Source of the DNA: Marinobacter xestospongiae
GTDB lineage: Bacteria > Pseudomonadota > Gammaproteobacteria > Pseudomonadales > Oleiphilaceae
Direction of reading: 5' to 3'
Length of the DNA stretch: 64,000 nt
Assembly: GCF_023156385.1 (NCBI RefSeq)
Contig: NZ_JAKZAK010000010.1
Span: 1-64,000, forward strand
The position numbers were made by a program, and so were the translations under genes. Positions 7,696-15,390 of the stretch are shown here, one piece after another (the first letter of the stretch is position 1; each line of letters opens with the position of its first letter). The notes under the pieces were generated by a model. That model ran no database searches. It saw only the letters and a list, made by a program, of their open reading frames with translations, and was not told the origin of the DNA.

Positions 7696-9462
7696 TCAGT
7701 GATCAGAGGCACTGCCAGCACCGCGGGGATAGCGCACGCTTTCCACCAGGTCCTGGATTTCCTCCGGCGGCTCTTCGGTGGCGTAGGAGACACCAAAGGC
7801 GACCGCAAAGTTGATGATGGCACCCACCGCACCGATGGAGAGCGGGGAGATGCCCAGCACCCAGTTTTCCGGGGTATCAGCCAGGTTGTTGGTGCCCGGA
7901 ATGAACAGCCAGCCCTTGTAAACGAAGATGTACACCAGGGTGAAGCCCAGACCGGTCAGCATGCCGGCAATGGCGCCGGTATTGTTCACGCGCTTGGAGA
8001 AGATCCCCATCATCAGCGCCGGGAACAGCGATGCTGCCGCGATACCAAAGGCCAGGGCGACCACCTGGGCGGCAAACCCGGGTGGATTGGCCCCCAGATA
8101 GGTGGCCACCACGATGGCGACGGCCATGGAGATCCGTGCCGCCATTAGTTCGCCTTTCTCCGAGATACTGGGGTTGATGGCCCCCTTGATCAGGTCATGA
8201 CTCACCGCCGACGAGATCGCCAGCAACAGCCCGGCGGCGGTCGACAGGGCGGCGGCGAGACCACCGGCTGCGATCAGGCCAATGACCCAGCTGGGCAGAT
8301 TGGCGATTTCCGGGTTGGCCAGAACCAGAATGTCCCGGTTGACCTCAAGCTCGTTACCGTTCCAGCCACGGGCGTCAGCCTGCGGTTTGAAGGCTTCGGT
8401 GTCATTGTAGAGCTGGATACGGCCGTCGTTGTTCTTGTCCTCGTACTTGATCAGACCGGTGACTTCCCACTCACGCACCCAGTTGGGGCGCTCATCGTAC
8501 TCGATCGGCTGGGCCGCCGTGCCTTCCGGGTAGATGGTGGTCATCAGGTTCAGACGAGCCATGGAGGCAACTGCCGGTGCTGTCAGGTACAGCAGGGCAA
8601 TGAACACCAGGGCCCAGCCAGCGGACCAGCGGGCGTCTGCGACCTTGGGTACAGTGAAGAAGCGGATGATCACGTGTGGCAGACCGGCGGTACCGATCAT
8701 CAGCGACAGGGTGAACAGCACCATGTTCAGCTTGTTGTGAACGTCATCGGTGTAGGAGTTGAAGCCCAGCTCGGTGATGACCTGGTTCAGTTTCTCCAGC
8801 AGCGGCAGGCCGGAATCGGCGTGGGTGGAGAACAGCCCCAGTGGAGGCAGCGGGTTACCCGTCAGTTGCAGTGAAATGAATACGGCCGGGATGGTGTAGG
8901 CCACAATCAACACACAGTACTGAGCCACCTGGGTGTAGGTGATGCCCTTCATGCCACCGAGTACCGCGTACACAAACACCACAACGGCGGCGATGATCAG
9001 GCCCATGGTGGCGTCCACTTCCAGGAAGCGGGAGAAGGCGACACCGGCGCCGGCCATCTGGCCGATAACGTAGGTGACCGAGGCCACAATCAGACAGACC
9101 ACTGCCACCAGTCGGGCGCTTTTGCTGTAGAAACGGTCACCGATGAATTCCGGTACCGTGAACTTGCCAAACTTCCGCAGGTATGGCGCCAGCAGCATCG
9201 CCAGCAGCACATAACCGCCGGTCCAGCCCATCAGGAAGGTGGAGTTTGCATAACCGCCGGCGGCAATCAGGCCCGCCATGGAGATGAAGGATGCCGCAGA
9301 CATCCAGTCGGCACCGATCGCCATACCGTTGGTGATCGGATGAACGCCGCCGCCGGCGACGTAGAAGTCCTTGGTGCTACCGGCCTTGGCCCACACCGCA
9401 ATCATGATATAGAGGAGGAACGAGCCCCCCACAAAAATGAGATTGACTGCAAATTGGCTCAT
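7696..9462 (-). CDS. Sodium:solute symporter, large subunit (VC_2705 subfamily)
   Basis: A 588-residue transporter of the SSS family with about 13 hydrophobic helices. Typical SSS stretches are visible, including AIGADWMSAASFISMAG near the N-terminus and a helix-rich C-terminal half with AALSTAAGLLLAISSAVSHD. A hydrophilic insertion of about 70 residues (around 325-395, rich in charged residues and Trp) separates two membrane blocks, as in the subfamily that pairs with a DUF4212 small subunit. The gene starts 6 bases after the stop of that small-subunit gene. The substrate is not determined by sequence; acetate or another short organic acid is suggested by similarity to acetate permeases and by the adjacent CrbS-like sensor. 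Confidence 0.92.
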   Translation of the reverse strand: MSQFAVNLIFVGGSFLLYIMIAVWAKAGSTKDFYVAGGGVHPITNGMAIGADWMSAASFISMAGLIAAGGYANSTFLMGWTGGYVLLAMLLAPYLRKFGKFTVPEFIGDRFYSKSARLVAVVCLIVASVTYVIGQMAGAGVAFSRFLEVDATMGLIIAAVVVFVYAVLGGMKGITYTQVAQYCVLIVAYTIPAVFISLQLTGNPLPPLGLFSTHADSGLPLLEKLNQVITELGFNSYTDDVHNKLNMVLFTLSLMIGTAGLPHVIIRFFTVPKVADARWSAGWALVFIALLYLTAPAVASMARLNLMTTIYPEGTAAQPIEYDERPNWVREWEVTGLIKYEDKNNDGRIQLYNDTEAFKPQADARGWNGNELEVNRDILVLANPEIANLPSWVIGLIAAGGLAAALSTAAGLLLAISSAVSHDLIKGAINPSISEKGELMAARISMAVAIVVATYLGANPPGFAAQVVALAFGIAAASLFPALMMGIFSKRVNNTGAIAGMLTGLGFTLVYIFVYKGWLFIPGTNNLADTPENWVLGISPLSIGAVGAIINFAVAFGVSYATEEPPEEIQDLVESVRYPRGAGSASDH

Positions 9463-9468
9463 ACCCGA

Positions 9469-9732
9469 TCACTCCTCGTGGACGTCAAATTTCTTGTCGA
9501 GCTTGTTCATACGCCAGGCGTAGTGAAAGATCAGCGCGATGAAGGTGAGGATCGAGCCCTGTTGGGCGAACCAGAAGCCCAGATCGGTGCCACCCAGGTG
9601 GATACCGGCGAGCATGGGGCGGAGCAGGATTGCGAAGCCGTAGGACGCGAGTCCCCAGACCACCAGACTTCCGATGATCAGCCTTAGATTCGCTTTCCAG
9701 TACTTTTCGGAATCGTAGCTATGACCAGACAT
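9469..9732 (-). CDS. Symporter small subunit (DUF4212)
   Basis: An 87-residue protein with two membrane helices (about 17-37 and 50-72) and the YWKANLRLI start plus WFAQQGSI segment characteristic of the DUF4212/sodium-substrate symporter small-subunit family. It precedes the VC_2705-type symporter by 6 bases and presumably assembles with it in the inner membrane. The ATG is the only sensible start. A 248-base AT-richer region upstream carries the operon's control signals. Confidence 0.92.
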   Translation of the reverse strand: MSGHSYDSEKYWKANLRLIIGSLVVWGLASYGFAILLRPMLAGIHLGGTDLGFWFAQQGSILTFIALIFHYAWRMNKLDKKFDVHEE

Positions 9733-9874
9733 AACAGCACTCCCGTTTTGTTTTTGTAGATACCGTTGGATTCGATGTTTTAAAGCTACTGTGAGGCTTG
9801 GTTATTGTTGTTCGTTTTTTCGACTGTTGTCTTATCTAACTTTACTGGTCAACCGTTCGCGAGCTATTGGCAAA

Positions 9875-9886
9875 AGGTCTATACCT
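9875..9886. promoter_or_regulatory. Palindromic candidate operator upstream of the symporter operon
   Basis: A perfect AGGT-N4-ACCT inverted repeat (AGGTCTATACCT on the plus strand) lies about 143 bases before the DUF4212 start in the 248-base intergenic region. It could be a regulator site for the symporter operon, perhaps for the LuxR-type partner of the CrbS-like kinase. One short palindrome in one sequence is weak evidence. Confidence 0.3.
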
Positions 9887-9980
9887 ACTTTCGCCGTAGA
9901 TGGAATGACAAAAACTGGCAAATAAATTGATTTGGATCAGGCCGGAAAACGCGCTGACGAAGGGGCGTTTACGGGTGGAA

Positions 9981-10685
9981 TCAGTGACGTGACAGGGCGT
10001 TCAGACGGCGGTAGGTGCGCACCTTGTCCTGTAGCTCACCCAGAGTGGTGATGCCGTCCTTGCGGGCCTTGTTGAAGGCGACAAGCGCGAGTTCTGCGGT
10101 CACCATGGCATCGGCGGCGGCATGGTGGCGGGCGCTGGCGAACAGGCCAAACTGTTCGGACCAGTCATCCAGGCTCTTGTGGCGACCGCGCAGCTCCGGA
10201 AACAGGGCCGGCAGCAGTTCCGCCACATCCAGCCAGGCATGGGCCCGGGTATAGCCAAGGGTCTGTTTCAGCGCCCTCTCCAGAAAGCGTTTGTCGAAGG
10301 CGGCGTGGTAGGCCATCAATGGCGCACCCTGAAGCCATTCCAGCAGGTGGATGAGCGCGTCCTCGGTTTCATGGCCCTGGGTCAGCGCTTCCTTGCCGAT
10401 GCCGTGGATCAGCACGGTTTCGCTGATATCCAGTTCTGGACGCCGCAGGATCAGATCAAACTGGTCGCCCAGCGGTATGGCGCCGCCGGCAATGGCCACA
10501 CCACCGATGGCAATCACCTGGTCTTTGGCGGGGTTGAGCCCGGTGGTTTCCAGATCCACTACCACCAGACGGGTGGTGTCCAGTGGTTGTTCGGCCAGCA
10601 GTTCCGGCGGCGGCAGATGGGGCAGGCTGAGGTGGCCCTCACGGTTCAGGGTGCGGCTCAGCCAGTCTTTGAAGTCATCCAGCAT
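9981..10685 (-). CDS. DnaQ-like 3'-5' exonuclease
   Basis: A 234-residue DEDD-family exonuclease. All three motifs are present: Exo I VVVDLETTGLNP with Asp44 and Glu46, Exo II AYHAAFDKRF, and Exo III ARHHAAADAMVTAEL, so it is the DEDDh type like the DNA polymerase III epsilon subunit. It lacks the clamp-binding and alpha-binding tail of DnaQ, so it is likely a stand-alone nuclease or proofreading-like protein. The start is the internal ATG at 10685 (MLDDFKDW) rather than 10697. It follows the cNMP/CBS/DUF294 gene by 21 bases on the same strand, a pairing that is widespread beside this symporter type. Confidence 0.88.
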   Translation of the reverse strand: MLDDFKDWLSRTLNREGHLSLPHLPPPELLAEQPLDTTRLVVVDLETTGLNPAKDQVIAIGGVAIAGGAIPLGDQFDLILRRPELDISETVLIHGIGKEALTQGHETEDALIHLLEWLQGAPLMAYHAAFDKRFLERALKQTLGYTRAHAWLDVAELLPALFPELRGRHKSLDDWSEQFGLFASARHHAAADAMVTAELALVAFNKARKDGITTLGELQDKVRTYRRLNALSRH

Positions 10686-10706
10686 GGTGCAGTTCACTCA
10701 GTACAG

Positions 10707-12620
10707 TCACAGCTGATAGGTCACTTCCAGTTTTTGCTGCAGGCGCTGGGCCTGACGGAACGACTCCCGCAGGATACGCCGGTCCAGCGGGTTGAGGTGG
10801 TCCGGGTTGATGTAGTTCGACAACGGTTGTTGCTGATCCAGCTGCTGCTGGTGCGCCCGCATCCGGATTGCCTGGATCAGGCTGTAGGCTTCCTGCCAGG
10901 CGTTGGCATCCTTGTCGTCGAACACACCTTTGCGGGCCAGTTGCTGCATCCGCTCCAGGGTGTTGGCGGCCTCCACGCCGTGGGCGAGGGCAAAGACCCG
11001 GACCGATTCCACAAACGGCGACAGGCCCTGGCGCTTCAGGTCTATGGTGTGACGATCCCCGTCCGGTGCGTAGCGAAAGCCACGGAACATATTCAACGGC
11101 GGTCGCCGGTTGAGGGCGTTCTCGGCGAGCATCTTCTGGAACAGCGCGTTGCCGCGGATGCGCCCAAGGACCTTGTCCAGTAACTGGTGCAAAGGCTCGC
11201 GGGGACCAAACACCGCCCGCATGTCGAGGAAAATCGAGGAGTACACTAGGTTCTGGGGGGTGGAGGCGTCGATAAAGCGGATAAACCAGTCATCCCACTC
11301 CTGCCCGCTGAGGCAGAGTTTGGGATTGCTGGCCATGATGTTGCCCTTGCACAGGGTAAAGCCACACTCCGCCAGTTCCTGATTGACGGTCTCGGCGAAG
11401 GGCAGCAGTACCTCGCGAACCTGGTCTTCGGTCATGCCCTCCGGGGTCTGGAACAGGATGCCGTTGTCCTGGTCGGTGAGCAGGGTCTGTTCCTGACGGC
11501 CCTCACTGCCGAAAGTCAGCCAGGTGAACGGGATACCGGGGTCGTGCCGTTTCAGGTTGAGCTCCAGCACCCGTCGCACGGTAACGTCGTTGAGGGTGGT
11601 GATGATCTTCACCACCTGGCCGGAATCGGCGCCGTGGGCCAGCATGGTGTCGACCAGGCGCGAAACCTCGGAGCGCAGGCTGACCAGGGTGCGCAGGTGA
11701 CTGGCGGTGCCGATGGTGCGGGCCAGATTGACCAGGTCGACCCGTTGCAGGGAGAACAGGTCCCGCTCCGAGACCACGCCGATCAGCGCATTGTCCTCAT
11801 CCTTGACGCAGATGTGGGCAAAGTGGTGCTCCGCCATCAACATCGCTGCTTCAAAGGCGTCCGCCTGCGCCGGCAGGCAGCAGGGGTTCTGGGTCATCAC
11901 CTGGCCAATGGGCGTGTCCAGGGACGTCGTGCCCTCCGCCACCACCGTGCGCAGGTCCCGCAGGGTGAAAATGCCCACCGGCTTGCGGGCGTCGTCAGTG
12001 ATCACGATGCTGCCGACACTGTTCTCGTGCATCCGCGCCACAGCGCGACGCAGTGGCATATCGGGAGAGCAGACGATGGGGTTGCGAATGGCAAAGCGTT
12101 CCAGCGGTGTGTCCAGCGAGTGACTGGGGCCGATGGAGGCCATGGCGCCGGTCTGGATGCGCTGGTTGACCAGATCCAGCAGGCTGCTGACCCCCCGCAG
12201 GCAGAAATCCCGGAACGGATCACTGTCGGCAAACAGCGTCACGAAGTTGTCGTGATCGAGGGTCAGGCAGAAGGTGTCGCCACTGGCCCGGTGCAGGGTC
12301 CTAGTGGGGCGCTCTCCAATAAGTGCCGCCAGGGGGAAGCACTCGCCCTGGCTGATTTCGAACGTGGTTTCCGTCTCACCGGTGTCCGGGTTCTCACGCT
12401 CGCCGCGGATGCGGCCCTGTTTGACCACATGGAACTGGCGGATGACTTCGTCGTCGGGGGCGATCACCACATCCTGGTCGGCAAAGAACTGCAGGGTGGC
12501 GTGTTCGGCAAAATGCGCCAGGTGGGCATCGTCCATGTTGGAGAACGGCGCATGTTCCCGCAAAAAGGTCATGATGGCGCGGATGTTCTGCGGGCGCTGG
12601 TTGTCCGGCGAGGAGGTCAC
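10707..12620 (-). CDS. Cyclic-nucleotide-binding/CBS/DUF294 nucleotidyltransferase-like protein
   Basis: A 637-residue soluble protein. In order: a cNMP-binding-like domain (about 25-145, with DEVIRQFHVVKQGRIRGE), two CBS domains (about 160-300, with NSVGSIVITDDARKPVGIFT and HICVKDEDNALIGVVSERD), the DUF294 nucleotidyltransferase-like domain (about 330-480) with TFGSEGRQEQTLLTDQDNG giving GS-x10-DxD-type metal residues, and the DUF294 C-terminal domain. A GTG at 12620 is chosen because AAGGG lies just upstream and the homologous region begins there; the longer reading to 12770 runs into the divergent gene. It resembles PII-uridylyltransferase-like proteins found beside acetate-type symporters. 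Substrate and target are unknown. Confidence 0.86.
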   Translation of the reverse strand: MTSSPDNQRPQNIRAIMTFLREHAPFSNMDDAHLAHFAEHATLQFFADQDVVIAPDDEVIRQFHVVKQGRIRGERENPDTGETETTFEISQGECFPLAALIGERPTRTLHRASGDTFCLTLDHDNFVTLFADSDPFRDFCLRGVSSLLDLVNQRIQTGAMASIGPSHSLDTPLERFAIRNPIVCSPDMPLRRAVARMHENSVGSIVITDDARKPVGIFTLRDLRTVVAEGTTSLDTPIGQVMTQNPCCLPAQADAFEAAMLMAEHHFAHICVKDEDNALIGVVSERDLFSLQRVDLVNLARTIGTASHLRTLVSLRSEVSRLVDTMLAHGADSGQVVKIITTLNDVTVRRVLELNLKRHDPGIPFTWLTFGSEGRQEQTLLTDQDNGILFQTPEGMTEDQVREVLLPFAETVNQELAECGFTLCKGNIMASNPKLCLSGQEWDDWFIRFIDASTPQNLVYSSIFLDMRAVFGPREPLHQLLDKVLGRIRGNALFQKMLAENALNRRPPLNMFRGFRYAPDGDRHTIDLKRQGLSPFVESVRVFALAHGVEAANTLERMQQLARKGVFDDKDANAWQEAYSLIQAIRMRAHQQQLDQQQPLSNYINPDHLNPLDRRILRESFRQAQRLQQKLEVTYQL

Positions 12621-12743
12621 GGTGGCATCCCTTCTTGTTCTTGGTCGTGCCTGCAGTTTAGCCGAGCTGGCGGTCGATGAACCCTGACCTTTGGTCGTAG
12701 GAGGATTCTTTATGGCCCCGGCAGCGGGTGGTAAAGTGCAATC

Positions 12744-12782
12744 ATGAACAAGATACACGGGGCTTTGCACAGCGCACCATGA
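12744..12782 (+). other. Possible 12-codon leader ORF overlapping the smr start
   Basis: ATG at 12744 opens a 12-residue reading frame (MNKIHGALHSAP) whose TGA shares two bases with the ATG of the Smr gene at 12779. The arrangement would allow translational coupling. The ribosome site is weak and the peptide matches nothing I know, so it may be chance. Confidence 0.25.
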
Positions 12783-13360
12783 CCACCAAAGAAGAGCGGA
12801 TGAGTTTCCTGGAGGAAATGGAAGGCGTCCGCCGTATTCGCCAACCCAACCGCGCCGACGTCAAGAAGCCCAGGGATCTGACTCCGGGCCACCTGGAGCG
12901 TCAGCGCGCCGCCATGGCCAAGCCGGTGGTGGATCGCAACCCGCTGACGGCGGATGATGTCGACCCTCTCACCAGCCATGATGTGCTGAACTGGCAGCGT
13001 CCCGGGGTTCAGCATGGCGTGTTCCGAAAGCTGAGGCTGGGTCAGTATCCGATTGAGGCGCGGCTGGACCTGCATCGGATGACGGTGGAGGAAGCCCGGC
13101 GCGAAGTGTTTCGATTTATTCAGGACTGCGTGCGTTATGGTGTCCGGTCTGCCCTGATCACCCATGGCAAGGGCGAACGCAACGTTGACGGTGTGGCCTG
13201 GCTCAAAAGTTACCTGGCAAAGTGGCTGCCGGAGCTGGACGACGTGCTGGCGTTTCATTCCGCCCAGAAGCACCATGGGGGGACGGGCGCGGCCTATGTC
13301 ATGGTGCGCAAGGGCGAGCGTCAGAAGCAGGAGAACCGTGACCGCAACAGCGGCCGGTAG
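12779..13360 (+). CDS. Smr-domain protein (MutS2 C-terminal-like endonuclease)
   Basis: A 193-residue protein. The N-terminal 85 residues are charged (VRRIRQPNRADVKKPRDL), a typical lead-in for stand-alone Smr proteins. The Smr domain covers about 95-190: LDLHRMTVEEARREVFRFI and LITHGKGERN contain the LDLH and HGKG motifs, and the C-terminal HGGTGAAYVMVRK strand closes the fold. Such proteins nick or bind branched DNA or act on ribosome-associated RNA. The gene is transcribed divergently from the DUF294 gene with 158 bases between. The start is uncertain because no strong ribosome site precedes ATG 12779; an in-frame upstream ATG exists at 12728. Confidence 0.87.
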   Translation: MTTKEERMSFLEEMEGVRRIRQPNRADVKKPRDLTPGHLERQRAAMAKPVVDRNPLTADDVDPLTSHDVLNWQRPGVQHGVFRKLRLGQYPIEARLDLHRMTVEEARREVFRFIQDCVRYGVRSALITHGKGERNVDGVAWLKSYLAKWLPELDDVLAFHSAQKHHGGTGAAYVMVRKGERQKQENRDRNSGR

Positions 13361-13401
13361 CCGCCGCGATGCGCCCGGGGAGGCGCTGATGAAAAGGCTC
13401 G

Positions 13402-13430
13402 TTTTCCGCCGCCCCACATCCACCTATAAT
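13402..13430 (+). promoter_or_regulatory. Sigma-70 promoter candidate for mtnBDC
   Basis: A perfect TATAAT (13425-13430) lies 39 bases before the mtnB start codon; 17 bases upstream is a weak TTTTCC in the -35 place. The expected transcript leader of about 30 bases is too short for a SAM riboswitch. Confidence 0.55.
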
Positions 13431-13468
13431 GGCCGCAACACACCACCCAACCTGCCAGGGGATGCCCG

Positions 13469-14110
13469 TTGACTGATCTTTCCCGGTTCGATGTCACTCG
13501 TTATGCCGCTGCCGCCCAGTCGATTATCGACGCCGGACGGTTTCTCTACGGTCAGGGCTGGTCGCCCGCGACCAGCAGCAACTACTCGGCGCGAATTGAT
13601 GCCGAGCACCTGGCGATTACCGTCTCCGGGCGCCACAAGGGGCAGCTGCGCCAGGACGATGTGATGGTGGTGGACCTGGACGGCAACCCGGTCCAGAGCC
13701 ATTGCCGCTCGTCGACGGAAACCCTGCTGCACACAGTGGTGTACCGGCAGTTGCCAACGATCGGTGCGGTGCTGCACACCCACTCGGTGAAAGCCACGGT
13801 ACTGAGCCGACTGATTCCGGCCGGGCAGGCCCTGACGCTTCAGGGCTATGAACTCCAGAAAGCCTTTCCGGGCTATGACAGCCACGACTGCACCCTTGAC
13901 ATCCCGGTGTTCGACAACACCCAGGATATCCCTGCGCTGGCGGCCGAGACCGAGGCCTGGCTGGCCCGCAATCCCGGCCAGCCGGGGTATCTGATCCGGG
14001 GTCATGGCCTCTACACCTGGGGCGACACCATGGATGACTGTCTGCGCCATGTCGAAGCCTTCGAATTTCTGCTTGAATGTGAACTGGAAATGATGAGAGT
14101 CCTGCGATGA
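13469..14110 (+). CDS. mtnB: Methylthioribulose-1-phosphate dehydratase
   Basis: A 213-residue class II aldolase/adducin-fold enzyme of the methionine salvage pathway; it dehydrates 5-methylthioribulose-1-phosphate. Visible features are GWSPATSSNYSARID near residues 30-45, the zinc-ligand VLHTHSVKATVLS segment and the C-terminal RGHGLYTWG. Translation probably begins at TTG 13469 (MTDLSRFDV) with CAGGGG upstream; no ATG fits. It is the first gene of an mtnB-mtnD-mtnC operon, the TGA overlapping the mtnD ATG. Length is normal for the family. Confidence 0.94.
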   Translation: MTDLSRFDVTRYAAAAQSIIDAGRFLYGQGWSPATSSNYSARIDAEHLAITVSGRHKGQLRQDDVMVVDLDGNPVQSHCRSSTETLLHTVVYRQLPTIGAVLHTHSVKATVLSRLIPAGQALTLQGYELQKAFPGYDSHDCTLDIPVFDNTQDIPALAAETEAWLARNPGQPGYLIRGHGLYTWGDTMDDCLRHVEAFEFLLECELEMMRVLR

Positions 14111-14667
14111 CCACCTTGAGCATCTTTGATCAACAAGATCCCGAAACACCCCACACCGTGACCCGGGACCCGGCGGAGATTCGCCGGCGCCTGTCTGAGC
14201 AGGGGGTGCGGTTTGAGCAGTGGCCGACCCAGGCGTTGCCACAGGATGCCGATCAGCAACAGATCCTGTCTGCCTACGCTGAAGAGGTGTCACGCCTGAA
14301 GTCGGAGTGCGGCTTCCAGACCGCGGATGTGGTCAGCCTCAGTGCCGATCACCCCGACAAGGCGGCGTTCCGCCAGAAGTTCCTTGACGAGCATACCCAC
14401 AGCGAGGACGAGGTCCGCTTCTTTGTCCGTGGCGAAGGGCTGTTCTACCTGCATTTTGACGACCAGGTCTATGCGGTACTGTGCCAGCAGAATGACCTGA
14501 TCAGCGTGCCGGACGGCACCCGGCACTGGTTTGATATGGGACCGGAGCCGGAATTCACCTGCATTCGACTGTTCAGTAATCCGGATGGCTGGGTTGCCCA
14601 GTTCACGGGCTCCGGCATTGCCACCGAGCTGCCCAGGTACGAGCAACTGGCGGGAGCCGCATCATGA
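14107..14667 (+). CDS. mtnD: Acireductone dioxygenase
   Basis: A 186-residue cupin enzyme that oxidises 1,2-dihydroxy-3-keto-5-methylthiopentene to the methionine precursor (Fe form) or to off-pathway products (Ni form). The metal ligands are visible in HTHSEDEVRFFVRGEGLFYL (His, His, Glu) and in PDGTRHWFDMG (His). It overlaps mtnB and mtnC by ATGA on either side, so translation of the operon is coupled. The N-terminus carries a short extension with a Gln/Asp-rich segment, as in related proteobacterial enzymes. Confidence 0.95.
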   Translation: MTTLSIFDQQDPETPHTVTRDPAEIRRRLSEQGVRFEQWPTQALPQDADQQQILSAYAEEVSRLKSECGFQTADVVSLSADHPDKAAFRQKFLDEHTHSEDEVRFFVRGEGLFYLHFDDQVYAVLCQQNDLISVPDGTRHWFDMGPEPEFTCIRLFSNPDGWVAQFTGSGIATELPRYEQLAGAAS

Positions 14668-15365
14668 TACGGGTTGTATTGACCGACATTGAGGGGACCA
14701 CCAGCTCCATCCGTTTCGTCCACGAAGTGCTGTTTCCCTACTCGGCGGAACATATGGCGGAGTTTGTTCGTGATCACGAGGCGGATGATCTGGAAATCCG
14801 TGCCCAGCTGGACGAGGTCGCCAGGGAGAGCGGCGCCGACCGGGGCGATCTCGAGGCGCTGATTGACGTGCTCCAGCAGTGGATTCGTGAAGACCGCAAG
14901 GCGACCCCGCTGAAAGCCCTGCAGGGCATGTTGTGGGAGCAGGGGTACGAGCGTGGCGACTTCAAGGGCCATGTCTACGAGGATGCCGCCCACTACCTGC
15001 AGCTCTGGCATGATCGCGGATTGCGATTGTACGTATATTCCTCTGGTTCGGTCCGCGCCCAGCAGATGATATTTGGGTTCAGCAACTGCGGTGATCTGAC
15101 GCCGTTTTTCAGCGGCTACTTTGACACCCGGGTTGGTGGCAAACGGGAGCAGGCTTCCTACCAGGCCATTCTGGACGAGCTTGGCGTGGAAGCGCATACC
15201 GTACTGTTTCTGTCCGACGTGGAGGCCGAACTGGAAGCGGCGGAAGCCGCAGGCATGCACACTGCCTGGCTGGTCCGGGAATCCGATCCCCCCCATACCC
15301 ATCGACTGGCAATGGCGGACTTTGAAGCGGTGGATCAGCTGATCCGGGATCGTACCCTGAGCTGA
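14664..15365 (+). CDS. mtnC: Enolase-phosphatase E1
   Basis: A 233-residue HAD-superfamily enzyme performing enolisation and dephosphorylation of 2,3-diketo-5-methylthiopentyl-1-phosphate. HAD motif I is VLTDIEGTTSSIRFV, motif II is in YVYSSGSVRAQQ, the Lys of motif III is in GKREQASYQAI and motif IV is LFLSDVEAELEAA. It completes the mtnBDC set. The upstream-acting mtnA and mtnK or mtnP are not in this window. The DUF3080 gene follows after 25 bases. Confidence 0.95.
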   Translation: MIRVVLTDIEGTTSSIRFVHEVLFPYSAEHMAEFVRDHEADDLEIRAQLDEVARESGADRGDLEALIDVLQQWIREDRKATPLKALQGMLWEQGYERGDFKGHVYEDAAHYLQLWHDRGLRLYVYSSGSVRAQQMIFGFSNCGDLTPFFSGYFDTRVGGKREQASYQAILDELGVEAHTVLFLSDVEAELEAAEAAGMHTAWLVRESDPPHTHRLAMADFEAVDQLIRDRTLS

Positions 15366-15390
15366 TTTGCCCCAACCCGGAGGGCAGGCA

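Noticed and set aside
13361..13468. A SAM riboswitch upstream of mtnB
   Set aside because: The TATAAT box leaves a leader of only about 30 bases, too short for the aptamer, and no conserved core was seen.
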